A DNA stretch of 45,386 nucleotides, from positions 1 to 45,386 of the forward strand of contig ADNK01000899.1 in assembly GCA_000320545.1 (NCBI GenBank). Reading direction: 5' to 3'. A program made the translations under genes and the position numbers. The notes beneath the pieces are model-generated. The model did no database searches, was not told the DNA's origin, and was given only the letters and a program-made list of their open reading frames with translations. Positions 11,014 to 23,335 of the stretch are shown here, one piece after another. How positions within the stretch are numbered: the first letter of the stretch is position 1; every line of letters begins with the position of its first letter. Source of the stretch: Bigelowiella natans CCMP2755 (Eukaryota; Cercozoa; Chlorarachniophyceae).

Positions 11014-13956
11014 TTAGTCTTGTTTTATTGCGTGTTTCGAGGTAATCGACATGTCTTCATCATGTTCATCTTCGGCCTCAAAATATTCTTGTGCAGCAAC
11101 CTTACATGAAATTTTGGATTTAACATTGTGCACTTAGCACTTGCATTAGCTCGTGACATCATTACATCGCTCAAAAATACGTGCGTAACAATTGTGATAA
11201 TTATGACATTAAATAGACTGACCTCGTGTGAATTTTCCCCAAGAGCTAATGATCGATAACCGATTCGTAACAACTGAACGAAATGACATATATCATCTAC
11301 GAGTATGTAATCGCATACGAATGTGTACAATCATGTTAAATACATCATTTATGTGAATAAACGTTTATTTAGACTACCAGATATGTCCACCAAACATGAA
11401 GAAGTTGAAGAGTGCATAGCAATCCAAAGCAAAATAGTGCTAAAATTGTAAAATTACCACGCACGATGTAGTTAGACAAAAGCTTGCAATGCACTATTTT
11501 ATACGAAAATGTAAGCGTTCATTCTCTTGAAATACAAACCTCCGCCACCATGCTGACAATCCTGATTGTATGCTTGTTGCCTGTATATAATGTCTTATTA
11601 ATATTCATTTAATAGACTTAAGTATCAAATAGAGGGATGGGAATTAGTCTGAACCATTCATATATTTTTCCCTTGGAGAGAAGGCTATGATGCAATGTCG
11701 AACCAGGTTTCATAAGTTCGCACCTTGGTGGAAAGCAGATGTAATTTTAATAGGCGGAGCCTTGTCATCGTATTATGCAATACATCTGACCAATATGTAT
11801 TTCCCTCTGGAGACTTTCTCATGAATATTGTTCCATATACACCGTAATAAAGTAGATTTTTCGGAAATAAGTACAACCGACAGTATCCCCTAATTAACAA
11901 ACTTTCATCATAAATCATACATTAAATACTCATGATATTTTTAGAGAGGACCAGATGGTCATGTGTACGAAGTATACAATCTCTGCAAGATACATAGCGG
12001 ATGGCCCTTGCAAGTGCAGAATATCCAAGATTTTCATGATGTCCTGATGAAAACGCCAAAACGTTTAATATACTCATTTATCAAACACCCCATTTGTTAA
12101 TTACAAGAGGAACATCTGAGATATCGTGGAGCATAAATACAACTAATCCAAAGTTCGTGTATCTTCCAAACCCTAAAGAAATGATACGCACAATCTATAT
12201 TTGAAAATCTAGTTGCAACCGAAATCAAACTAAACTGAAGTACCATAACTGAGAGAAACAACACCGATCGTCACAACATGGTGCGTATACATCACATGAT
12301 GATCGCTGGCGCGAACCTAGTTTGGCTAGTTTAGGTTACGGTTCGTTATTTTTCTGTGAATGTTTTCTGAAATTTAGGAATTTATTGTCGAGCTATACTA
12401 CCTCAAAGAATCTGAGTGAAATCAAAGTTACAAACCTTACGGCTAACTGGGTCAAGTATAAGTACTTGATTGGATCCTGAAGTTAATGATTAGTTCAGAG
12501 AATTTCTTCATCATAAATTCAGCAATACCGAAATTTTTCCATCCCCAAGCAACTGCTCAGCATTTAATAGATACGAAGGGTATTTTAAAAACTCCATAGA
12601 TTTCTGAAGATAACATAATTTGAAGAGTATCTTCCTATTTTTTAAACAAGTGTGTTGTACGCTATATGCCCAGAGTTCCATCACTGACATTGAGGTGTGA
12701 ATGATGAGTTGCCACATCTAGTAATACAAGAAGTCATTAGATGCACATGATGGGGGTTCCAATTTTATGTTAACCTATGATTCAAATACCTGTGATTCAA
12801 ATTGCCTCAAAGTAGTGTTTCTAATATGTATTTCATCATTTTCAAGATAATACCACATGTATATCCATTTAGTTTGAAAAGAGAATACGATTTGAGGGGA
12901 TTATTGAAAGGTTCCTTTGCCATGAAGTTCTTGCTAATATATCTAAAAAAAAATAATAGACATATATTATATATATTGTGTATTGCATGTCTATCATAAA
13001 ATTATGATAAAGCATGGCAGGATGCACAAGTTATGGGAAAGAATATGGATCTGCGACCTTCCCATTGTTCTTGAGAGTCCCATAGAAATTCGAACTAGCC
13101 AAGCCACAGCAAAGCACTGAGTTTTATTGAATTTAATTAATTGCTTTGACGTGAATTATGATTTGTCTTTTCACATACCAGGATAAGGAAGTGAAAAATA
13201 GTTCTTGAGACGATGAGGACATACAGGGTCCCAATGATCTCAAATGCTGTTGAGTGAAATCGATAAATTCGACGCATCACTCATTTGAAGGGAGGAATAG
13301 GTATTCGTACCGAAAATGGTATCGAGTAGAAGCTCTATCATCGGTTGTGGCTTGTATACTTTTACCTGTGTATTGAAAGTACTAAACAAAATACTAGTCA
13401 AGTACAGTTGAGCACATAGAGTCTACCTTTAATTTTCCATTTAGTAGTATTTTTCCTACAATGAGCTCAGTATCCTTGGTCCCTTTCAGTTGCAGAATAA
13501 GGACAGCAATGGAATAATGCTACTAATTTCTACCAAAATAATTCTGTAGCTCCTCATCTTTTGCCTGGCATTTTGTCTTCACGCTACAGTAAATCTTTTT
13601 GACCATTAAAATGGAAAGTGCACTTCCAAAGCCATGACCCTGAAAAGCAAATAAAAAGCCCATAATAAGCCAATAATATACAAACAAATGTAGGTCTGAA
13701 AATCCTATGAATTGCCACATGCTCATTGATAAAGTGATATGCGCAGTCCTTCCGTGTACTTCTGTAAAATAACCTTTTTCCTCTGATATTCAGCTGCCTT
13801 CCCTGGAATAGTAAACACTTCAAATTGTTTCGTAGAATCTGGAACCAGATATCTAACATAATCGGTATCTCTGTGAGTTGGCATAGCCTTCTCTTCTTGG
13901 GGGATGACAGGAATGGTGCACAGGAAGATGTAGTTGGAGTAGTAGTGCTGCTGCAC
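11014..13956 (-). CDS. Uncharacterised multi-exon protein
   Basis: Exons on the minus strand: 13956-13774 (start chosen at the first in-frame ATG), 13639-13534, 13279-13212, 13094-13058, then one or more unplaced exons, then 12603-12529, 12043-11978, 11813-11724 and 11100-11014 (stop TAA). Phases agree at every listed join on either side of the gap, and each exon has a fitting acceptor and GT donor. The N-terminal part contains RYLVPDSTKQFEVFTIPGKA and GFGSALSILMVKKIYCSVK; the middle contains FEFLWDSQEQWE; the C-terminal part contains YPSYLLNAEQLLGDGKIS, LDILHLQGPSAMYLAEI and an acidic AEDEHDED stretch. It looks mostly helical and soluble. I do not recognise the family. An alternative upstream ATG at 14164 would add a frame containing a 15-residue tandem duplication. 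The gene is divergent from the carboxypeptidase gene. Confidence 0.55.
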
Positions 13957-14241
13957 GTGATCTGCTCTGGGAGACTTTGTCGAGACGACCTCTCCGTCCG
14001 AGACTTTCTCGAGTAGTAATAATCTCTCTCTCCGAGATATCCTCGAGACTACTAATTGCAGGAGCCAGAAATCTCTCCGAGATATCCTCGAGACTACTAA
14101 TTGCAGGAGCCAGCCTCTCGATAGTCTCCGCAGCTATCACATACGACAAAAAGAAGAGATTCATTTTGTCCCACCCACCCCCTGGATAGAGATCTACAAC
14201 CTACCGTACACAGACCCAAGCGATAACTAATTCATCTCACA
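13957..14241. promoter_or_regulatory. Divergent intergenic space with a 45-bp tandem duplication
   Basis: This space lies between the predicted starts of the minus-strand unrecognised gene and the plus-strand carboxypeptidase gene, so it is a candidate bidirectional promoter. It contains two near-identical 45-bp copies at about 14029-14113, each with GAGATATCCTCGAGACTACT. On the minus strand the duplication is open and would give two 15-residue units (LAPAISSLEDISER plus one), so it may instead be 5' coding sequence. Confidence 0.35.
14029..14113. repeat. 45-bp tandem duplication
   Basis: The words CCTCGAGACTACTAATTGCA recur exactly 45 bp apart, starting at 14041 and 14086, and the homology extends over the full unit. 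Confidence 0.9.
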
Positions 14242-17089
14242 ATGGAAACAAATCTCTCCCTGGTTCCTTTGCTCGCAGGATCTGTTTCAGTTTTCACTCT
14301 CTTTACTTACTCTCGACGTGGTGCATCAGCTACTGTATTTCCACGAAGACATAGAAATGTCTGCGCCAGCTCAAATCTGGTGCATGCAACTAAAGTAGTA
14401 TTAAATATGTTGTGTCTTTCGATCTGATTTACTGAGAGTAATACATGTGTACTTATTGCTCGGATTCTCTCTAGAGGTTTGTGGGCACAAACTCTCTAGG
14501 CAAGAGGAGCATTGCAATTTCAGATGCATTTGACAGTGGAAATATAAAAGTTCTCGACGCATCCAATCCAAAAGACATCCAATTAGCGATCAGGGAGGAG
14601 CCATTGACTAAGGGCACTGATAAAAGGTAGTAGCGTTACGTTATATACACGTACAATCTCATCATAGCGCAACACACAAAAAAGAACCATTACACGTACA
14701 ATCTCATCATAGCGCAACAAACAAAAGAGAACCATTACACATACAATCTCATCATAGCGCAACACACAAAAAAGTACCATTCGTGAAACGCTGCTAGTGT
14801 AGTAGTAGCATTATCCCCCTCTTTCTTGCATCAGAGGGAGGGGGATTATAGAGTTCATTTCATACTTACCGCCCCTCAACTACTATGAACTTACTATAAC
14901 AAAGGAAGCACTTTCAGTGGTTCTACTTTCGTGTATCAAATGTAAAGAACGTCGATTGCCGTTTCCGGTTGACAAATGCAGCTAAGGCATCATTTCCTGA
15001 GGCTTGGGATGGATATGAAGTCGTATACTCATATAATCCTTCTGAGAACCACCCACAGTGGCTACGAATACCGAATACAAAGTACACAAAGCCAGCTGCT
15101 GATGATGACAACGAGAACGACGATACGAAGATGATGAAAGCGGTTGACCCGGAGCTCATCTGGGAATTTACCTCTGAAAGGGATACTGTCTGGTTTGCAT
15201 ATTTTGCCCCATTTTCTTACGAGCGTCATCAGGCTTTGATTGCTACAGCTGCAAAAATCAGCTTTAGCCGAGACCTCAGTAATAGGTCACACCATCGGTG
15301 GGAAACCAATAGATCTCGTCAAAGTAGGCAATGGGTAGTACGTGCTGCTAAACATTGCTAAACACACCTTGTTGTTGCATGGAAGGAGATAGCACTCCTC
15401 CTCCTCCTCCTCCTCCTCCTCCTCCTCCTACTCCTCCTCCTAATCTCCCTCGCCATTACAACTGGTGTCCAAAACTGAATCTTCGTCTTCCATGGCACTT
15501 TTAACAGGGAGAGGAAAGTGTGGATTATTGCGCGCCAACATCCTGGGGAAAGCATGGCAGAATGGTGGATGAAAGTAATTAATTTGGTAGCATTGGAAAG
15601 GAATGATAATAGCGAGGATTGTTCGAAAACAAAGGCGACTACTACATAAATGATTTCTGATCTCATGATTCCATGTTATCACACTACTTAATTTGTTGAG
15701 CGATGATGTTGAAAATACATGTCGTCTGTCTGTTCTTCCAGGGATTTATTACACGATTGCTAGCGGGAGAGGATAAAGACAGCCAAAAACTACGTGAAGG
15801 AGCGACAGTGTATCTCGTACCAAATATGAATCCAGATGGAAGTGTAATGGGACACTTGCGCACAAATCGTAATGGTGCTAATCTCAATCGAGAGTGGCAA
15901 TCAGGGGTAGTGTTTATTCTCTTATCCACCACCAGCTGTTGAAATCAATTCTAATGCTCCTGTGATAACTTCTAGTGCGTATATGTGTGTGTATGTAGCA
16001 GCATCGTTAAGATAGATGATCAATTGCTATTTAAATCATTGAAGTAGGGTGGGGTGTGAGAAGGTTGGGATAGTAGTATGTTTATTTCTCTTTTACCGCA
16101 TTATGATGATTATGACGAATAATGTTTCCTCTAGCTTATCCAATTGAACGATGATAGGTGTATGAGGGTTATGATGCACCTACGTTAGAGAGGAGTCCTG
16201 AAGTGTTCTCTGTATTGGTAGTAGTAGTAGTAGTAGTAGTAGTTGTTGTTGTTGTTTTCGTCGTGGTAGACCCTAACAGGGAAAATGAGGGGCAGACAAA
16301 AAGGCAGAATTAGACTGGTGCTATGTGCTGTTCATGTGTGTTCAACATAGTAGCATCCTCCTTATGTTCTTTTTCATCACTTTCTTCTTAGGAGGAAATG
16401 AAGAAGACAGGTGTTGATCTCTTTATTGATGTTCATGGAGACGAAATGATACCTGACAACTTCTTTGTTGGGGGACAGGTTTTTACATTATTTATGGTGT
16501 ATAAAAACACAGCCATTAAATTAAATCCTCAGTATAATATATGATGTAAACGATTATTGCAACTATGAAAACATTGTCTCCATTGCAGTAGCATTTCATT
16601 GAATTATGATCCAAATGAAATCTCCTCCTCCTCCTCCTTCATCTCCTTAAGGGGACACCAGAGTGGTCTCAATTCCTGGAAGATAGATATGTCCTTTTGA
16701 ATTATGCGGTACTCAAGTCTACCGATGAGTTTCAAGTCGGACGTGGCTATGGAGATCCTGATGATAAGGATTTCAAGTGCATCAATTCACCACCAGGGGA
16801 AGCAAATTTGTCAGTTGGATCAAACCATGTTGGAAATAGATTTAAGTGCGTAGCTGCGACCCTTGAAATGCCTTTCAAAGATACAACAAAGACAGCCGAG
16901 AAAAAGAAAGGATGGTGCCCCGAGCGGGCTCAGGAGTTTGGAGCAAGTATGATTAGCGCCTTCAGCCTTATGCTTCCTTATCTAAGAGGCGAGCTTGGTT
17001 CAGCTGGTGAGGCAATGTTAAAGGAGGCTAAGGAAAAAACTTCAGCATCTGGAAAGCATTGGTACACCGAAGGAAAAAAGGAAGAATAG
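14242..17089 (+). CDS. M14 metallocarboxypeptidase, cytosolic carboxypeptidase (CCP/AGBL)-like; one-base frameshift
   Basis: Exons: 14242-14394, 14475-14626, 14905-15334, 15508-15574, 15742-15906, 16158-16217, 16392-16478 and 16652-17089 (stop TAG), about 516 residues. Exon 1 encodes a hydrophobic then Arg-rich N-terminus, possibly a signal anchor or targeting sequence. The CCP N-domain follows (SDAFDSGNIKVLDAS, HFQWFYFRVSN, VWFAYFAPFSY), then the M14 catalytic domain. The zinc ligands are His and Glu of RQHPGES (about 256 and 259) and His of DVHGDE (about 357). NMNPDG and NLNREW are the substrate-binding motifs, and TLEMPFKD holds the catalytic Glu (about 443). Relatives trim C-terminal residues, including tubulin polyglutamate. 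Exon 3 is one base too long for its frame. The shift lies at the A5 run near 15253-15257; on either side both frames match the family, and the second frame continues ETSVIGHTIGGKPIDLVKVG. It is a sequencing error, a recent lesion or a true frameshift. Tubulin deglutamylation is inference. Confidence 0.93.
14647..14781. repeat. Three tandem copies of a 45-bp unit in a carboxypeptidase intron
   Basis: The unit containing ACAATCTCATCATAGCGCAA begins at about 14647, 14692 and 14737, exactly 45 bp apart. It ends in an A-rich stretch and ACCATT. It lies within the second intron of the carboxypeptidase gene. Confidence 0.92.
15395..15441. repeat. (CTC)n microsatellite
   Basis: A run of CTC/CCT triplets in an intron of the carboxypeptidase gene; it supplies much of the pyrimidine-rich sequence upstream of the acceptor near 15507. 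Confidence 0.9.
16218..16257. repeat. (GTA)n-(GTT)n microsatellite starting at a 5' splice site
   Basis: The repeat begins at the first base of the intron after the exon ending at 16217, so the GT of the donor is the first unit of the array. Confidence 0.9.
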
Positions 17090-19359
17090 AATTTACTACT
17101 ACTCAGTAATATGGAGGCGTGAAGTACCTATCACTCCTCAATAATCACCTTTTTCTTCCATATCTTTCTTATTATTCACACAGATGTTGGTGGATGTGCT
17201 TGATAATTGAGAGTTACCATAACCAAATGTGCACACCACATGCGAAATAAGCTAGTGTACATTCTGTTGTGTCAATACCAAGTCAACAGAGATGTCTTTG
17301 TCGCATGCATTTTGTTCACTATTGATTTGCCCTTCATTATAGTCACTTTTTACTTGTGCGCTAATGCACATCTCGTTGGACATGTACACACAGACTAAGC
17401 ACATTTTACAACAAGTAGCGGTGACGTACATGCATTTGTACTATGTGTACAATGACACGCACGCAATGGGCTGCTGAATGTAAGGCGGATGTGATAGACA
17501 TGCGTGATGTAACACATGCATGTGTACATGTACATGCACATGCATAGATGTACATACAATGAAGTAACTAAATGAGTGAATGTGTCTAGAGACGACATAC
17601 AGCAGCAGCGCATCGCATGCACCTGCTGTAGTTGCCCACACGCGTGCGTGCATGAGCTACACATGAGATGAGGCTGAAAAGCAGTGCACTAAAATTTATC
17701 CATGGAGTTGCATGCGGAAGCAGAGACCGATGTAAAACATCGCGCGCTAAAATGTAACACTTGTGGCGCAGTCAATGCCTTGAATGTGTGCATGCGACAT
17801 TACGCACGCGCTAGGGCATGCACCTGGATTGACAGCCATCCATGCAGCTGCAGCTTAGCTAGCTAGACGATAGCATGCGGTGCGCAACACTACTGACTAG
17901 CACAGCCATTATAGCCGATGCTACACACGTACGTGCAACACGCCGTGCACAGCTAGATAGACACACATTTTGACACATTTGCAAAACACATGAGACGGAT
18001 GCTCTAGTGCTGATGAATTGATCAAATTGTTTCAATGCATGGTCATCCTGATGTAGCTGTGCATGATGTATTTTTAGATTTGCACTACACGTGCATGCAT
18101 GCTTGTGTGGCATCGTCGCGTGCTGAAACAGCCAATCGGCGAATGTGATGCAAATGACATGGACATGCATGTGACATGATGTGTCCACTAGCTGTGCACA
18201 GGATGTGACACTGTGTCCATCATGCAACACTAGAGCAGCCTCGCTCTAGCGGTGACATGCTGATTACATCGATCACACAAAAGCTCTTGCTAATGCCTAG
18301 ACGTGTGCTCAACAATCTGCACGATTGCCGAAATTGTGGCGATGTGCGCGTGTGTGTGTGTTCGTTCCTTGCGTGAATTCACGGGTACTGATTAACGAGT
18401 ATTTTCTCATCAGCACGCACGATGACATGCATCATGTGTGCATCGTGCGTAGCAGTCGACCGTTGTTACGTTGCTGCCGAATTCATGCGCTGCTCACACA
18501 TTGGCAAAAATGGCAGCGTGTGCATGCGACATGCAAGTGCACATCCACATGCTATTTTTCACACAGTACGCCAGTTTCGGCATGCATGCATGCATCGGCC
18601 ACAGACACTAGAGACACACAATATGTATTCTATTACTGTGTCTATCACATTGCATGGCTACGCGATCACATGCACTTGCTTGGGTTTGCGTTCAATGATG
18701 TTGAGTGAGGCTCTCATACGAACCAAATGCGTCGTCGCTTCATTCAGTTGATCGTTCACATTCGTCTTACGTGAATCTTTCGCAATAACACGCCCGTATT
18801 ATTGCGTTGTTATCGTTGAGACCCTATCCAGTGAATTCTCTGCGAGTGCACTAAGAAATGACATGCTCCAAATATTCATTATTGATGCAAACAAACACAT
18901 GGCATTTGCCGTTCGCACTTGCTGTTACGAATAAACCATGGTCCATGGTCATATGTGCGCAAAGAAGCTCGAGACACTCCATGCATGTGCCCTTCTTCTT
19001 CTTCTGCATCTTGATGCTCTTCTATATTGGCATGCTAGCACTCTTAGACTCAAATCCTTAACCTTGGATCTGGATGAACACACTCAGTTCCAACAACCCC
19101 AATATCCCCATCACTGGGATATAAACTTTGCTGCTTGTCCTTTGTGGATGATCTACGTATTATTTAAACAACAAAAGGAAACACGGCAGTGGGCAAGTTG
19201 TATGGATATGAACTTTGTATGTTCATCGTGCTGAAATATATGTTACCCTTCCTTCTCAAGAGCTGTAAGACCTATAGAATTTGTACTGCTATTCTGTATC
19301 AGAGTGAGACGTCGGCTAATCGAATAATGTGTGAAAATAAAAAAAAATATGTCAGCACA

Positions 19360-19401
<42 letters not shown>

Positions 19402-19418
19402 TTGTTGTAGTAATATCA
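17090..19418. other. Long convergent intergenic space dominated by CATG/TGCATG words
   Basis: This lies between the 3' ends of the carboxypeptidase gene and the small minus-strand gene at 19419. From about 17200 to 19060 it is packed with CATG, TGCA, GCATGC, ACATGT and CGTGC-type words, including TGCATGCATGCATC near 18580 and CATGTGTACATGTACATGCA near 17515. Several 60-130 codon open frames occur on both strands, but they overlap each other, lack splice context and have no family signature, so I treat them as chance. An (AT)n tract closes the space at 19362-19400. Confidence 0.6.
19362..19400. repeat. (AT)n microsatellite
   Basis: A pure AT dinucleotide run of about 19 units, just beyond the 3' end of the predicted minus-strand gene at 19419. 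Confidence 0.95.
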
Positions 19419-20491
19419 TTAATTTGGATATAAATGATATGCACACCTTCTTATCACTCCTCTAGCCTTAAGAATTGCGTGAAGATTTCTATGGACGATT
19501 GTTGTTGTGTTTACTGCCGATGCTGCTTTATTAGTGGCAGTAGATAAGGTTTCGGCTGATCCTCCTTCTGATGAAGCTGGAGTGTTTGTTTCTTCTGATT
19601 TTTCAAGGGAGAAATCCTTCTTTCCTACTTCTGATAACACGGCAGCGGTAACATCCCTTCCAATAGTCGGGGCCTTCCCTGTGCATATCCATCACACAAG
19701 GTCAGCATCCATCCCACCCCATTATTTTCACGTTATGTTGTTGATGATGATAATGGTGATAGTGATGATGATCATTTTCGAGTTGTAGTTGAGGCACCTT
19801 TGGTCCATTCGCAAGGTCTATACTCATAAACCTAAGTAGTAGTAGTAGTAAGGTCTTTACTCATAAACCATTCGTAAGGTCTATACTTATAAATCTAAGC
19901 AGTAGATAACAAGAAAACCAGAAAGGAGCTTTTAGTTTTAATAATATTGCTGATGAAACCACTGGTGATATAAAGATCACGATGGCTCCTTTTCATAGTG
20001 GTTAGCAAATATTTCTTAGCAAGACAATTTAATCGATTTGATAGGAGTGGTAGTAGTTGAAGTAGTAGTAAGTAATAGTAGTGTCAGTTCTGACACAAAA
20101 CTCAAGCTTCTTCTTCTTCTTATTATTATATTCCACAAATACTATCACTCTTTCTCTTACAGCTACCTCCTACGTATGAGACCTCTGCTGCTGCTGCTAC
20201 TACTACTACTACTAAATAACAATATATATATTTATCATATGAAACTACCGCCTCTGCCTCTTTGCTGAACCACATTGGAGGAGCAGTTACCATTACCTAT
20301 AATTATGATCAACCTTAATGATTTTTCATATTTTTCATTTTAGAATCACACATTCGAACAACTCCCTCCCAGGGAGCGGATAAAGTAAAGTGTAGTCAAC
20401 TAAATTCAAATTGTTGTTAATTAATAAATGATGAATAAATACTTTTAAGGCTCTCTTGCCAAGTTTGAGCTTCCATCCTTTTACGTAGTAC
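19419..20491 (-). CDS. Possible small uncharacterised gene, 3' part
   Basis: Two minus-strand exons join in phase: 20491-20443 and 19678-19419 (stop TAA). The first reads VLRKRMEAQTWQESLK. The second reads KAPTIGRDVTAAVLSEVGKK, then a Ser/Thr/Ala-rich acidic linker, then NLHAILKARGVIRR. The first exon has a CAG acceptor and the join has GT...AG ends. The coding-like composition supports a real gene, but I find no upstream start that joins cleanly; a short exon near 20760-20795 (MCDLLPRDCA) has a good donor but the wrong phase. No family recognised. It could be an alternative 3' end of the glucosyltransferase gene on the same strand. Confidence 0.35.
19805..19895. repeat. Short tandem repeat AAGGTCT(A/T)TACT(C/T)ATAAA
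   Basis: Three diverged copies of AAGGTCTATACTCATAAACCTAAG-like sequence, separated by a TAGTAG tract, within an intron of the predicted small minus-strand gene. Confidence 0.75.
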
Positions 20492-20502
20492 CTGAGTACA
20501 GC

Positions 20503-20503
<1 letters not shown>

Positions 20504-20571
<68 letters not shown>
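20504..20571. repeat. (CA)n-(GA)n compound microsatellite
   Basis: About sixteen CA units run directly into about seventeen GA units. The predicted coding frames across it (Cys-Val and Leu-Ser strings) are artefacts. Confidence 0.95.
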
Positions 20572-20574
<3 letters not shown>

Positions 20575-20996
20575 AACAAACGATATTCATTTGAATTAGA
20601 AAAGAGAGGCTATTCAATGACAATGCTACTGTATTGTTATTCAACTTGATGATCCATTAATATGAATAGGAAGTAACCATTATCAGATGATTATTTGAAT
20701 GATTGAATACTTGATTGTTCCCTTCTACTTGTTATAGTACACTACGAATTAGCTCTTACTTCGCACAGTCTCGAGGCAATAGATCACACATTAAATTGCC
20801 TAAAGCAAACGATGATGATGATGATGATGACACACATTGGTAATCGACGAATAGAGTCACCATAATTATTACTACTACGAGCACAATCAATTTTAATTTT
20901 CAATTCCTTAAGGCGCACAACAGCAACAAACATGACAACCAATATTTAGTATTTTCAATGCTTGATAATGCAAAGCAATAACAGGTCAGCAGCATT

Positions 20997-21490
20997 TTAA
21001 TGCCGTTCTGAATTTGTATCATGATCTAAACGACAAAGATGACCAGGATTGAGCTGCTGATAAAAGAGTTCTACGCTTTTCTTCACACCATTCTGCAATA
21101 ATGACAACATTTACAGGTATTTTAAATGATAGATAGCGTGTATCATTATACCGGAGAAACCAACCGTGGGTAGCACTTACGACTGGTTTTGGTTATCATT
21201 TTTGTAGTGCATATTATTATTGTGTAGTAATTTTCACTTACCATCGTTTTGTGTTCTCATCACCGTGATAAATTAATAAAAAAATAATAAGAACAAAGAA
21301 TATAATAATTATTATTTCTCCCTTTTTTTAAATCTTTTTTTGTGCATTTTCAATCATGCTAGGATGCCATTATTATGATGGCGACTATTCATCTATTTCT
21401 TCTTCTACGAACTAATGAAGAAATATAACACTTTACTACAACCTCCTTACGCATAGCCATAGCAATAGTTTCGGCTGCTTGTCTATAAAG

Positions 21491-21530
<40 letters not shown>

Positions 21531-23297
21531 CATTTATGATGCGTGCAAAATATATATTTCAAATGAGTAAAGCCTCTCTGATTACAATTTTTGTGCCTCC
21601 AACTTACCATTATTTTGTCTTCTTAGCAAATGTTCATTTTATTTTTAATGATGAGTGAGATAGCGTGTATAGCATGTTTAAATTATGTCCGCAGGTTAAC
21701 AAGATATGATTAGATAAAGTCATTCATTCCTCAAGCAGCACTAAGCATAAATATGAATCATCGAAGAAGTGAAAAAGGAGGATGATGATTATACTACTAC
21801 TACTATTATCATTTGCTGCCTGACAAATATGATAATGTTCTTACTTCTTCTACTACTAGTAGTAGTACCTCTGACTAGAGGAGAACATGGATTTAAAGGT
21901 TTCAGCGAGAGACTTTGGCTCCCATAAATCCGCGTTTTTAGGTTCCTAGTTGAGCGAGAATGATGATGATGGACATGATAATAATGGTGACAATGTAATT
22001 TCATGGATAGTAAAGAAATGTGATGAGTAGGTGGAAAAAGTATGATGATTAGATATTATGATTACTGGCCCTGCCCCTCGGTCAGCAACCATCTTCCCCC
22101 AGAAAGGCTGTCAGTAACTCATAGTCAGTAATAACATAACCATTATCACAATAAATTATCACCATTGCTACACCCAGCAATAACATAGACGACGATTTAA
22201 TAGTTTGATGCCCCCCCTCCCCCCCCTGCTCATTTTCTCCACCATCCACCTGGTCTCCGAAGAAGGGGGAGATAAGGGTCGGGCGTCCTTCCACAAGGCC
22301 TTTAAAGAGAACATTTGTTGAAGAAGAAGAAGAAGAAGAAGAAGAAGAAAACGATGAGTAAAATGTTAGTTTATAATTATTATTACCATTGATTTCATCC
22401 TCATATTGCACACTATAACTACTACTACTACTACTACTACAACTACTACTGCCACTACAACAATTCAATGGTAGTCATATTGACAACATAGCACACCATT
22501 ATGTATGGAAAAATATCGATGACAATAACAATACTAATAACACCGGCATAAGTTGTTCCTGCTCCTCCATGATGACAAACACCTGCAACCTAAAGCAGCA
22601 GCAGGGTGAATTGCTATAATTAACACTATCATGCTTATTATTGTTGGTTGTTGGCCAAGATGATAATATCGATTTATTGTACAAAACCCAACTTAATTTT
22701 ATCAGAAGTAAAAATCAAATGAAAAGTGATCGATTAGCTTCAGTGGTGTATTATATTGCCAACACACTGTAGCATAATACACACACATTGCAGATACAGC
22801 AACATGTACAACAACAACAACAACTACTACTAACCCTAATACTACTACTTCTGCCATTTAGCTCTGATGTGAGTGACTCACTCACCTTTGTGAATAACCA
22901 AGAGTGCGATACCCTAATAGGAATGATAATAGTAATAATAGTAAGAATACATAAACATACTGTCTATCATCGCTTGGAAGTGAGAGGAGAAAGAGAAAGA
23001 GGTGATAAAGACATTGCACATGCAGTCATCACTATTCTTAGTCATCACAATGTTCGTCATAAATCCTAAATTGGTCAATTATAGCGAGGCAAGTGGGTGC
23101 TGCTCTCAGAAAGAGAAGAATGGAAGAATCCTTCTAGCGTAAAAAATAGCACCTCCCAATGACAAGAACATTAGAATCTTTTATTTCTTTCATTTCTACA
23201 AAAACAAAATAATGTAAAATGAGAACAATAAACAGAGGCTACTATTACTAAATTCATAAATTGTAATGGCTTTGGTATGCATATGATGCGTGTACAA

Positions 23298-23335
<38 letters not shown>

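Noticed and set aside
14583-14780. Possible CRISPR-like array (three evenly spaced copies)
   Set aside because: It is a direct 45-bp tandem repeat without unique spacers, inside an intron of a eukaryotic gene.
17395-18751. Several 60-130 codon open frames in the CATG-rich island
   Set aside because: They overlap on both strands, follow the word bias and show no domain, splice or codon signal.
20417-20644. Open frames with Leu-Ser or Cys-Val strings
   Set aside because: Translation of the CA/GA microsatellite.
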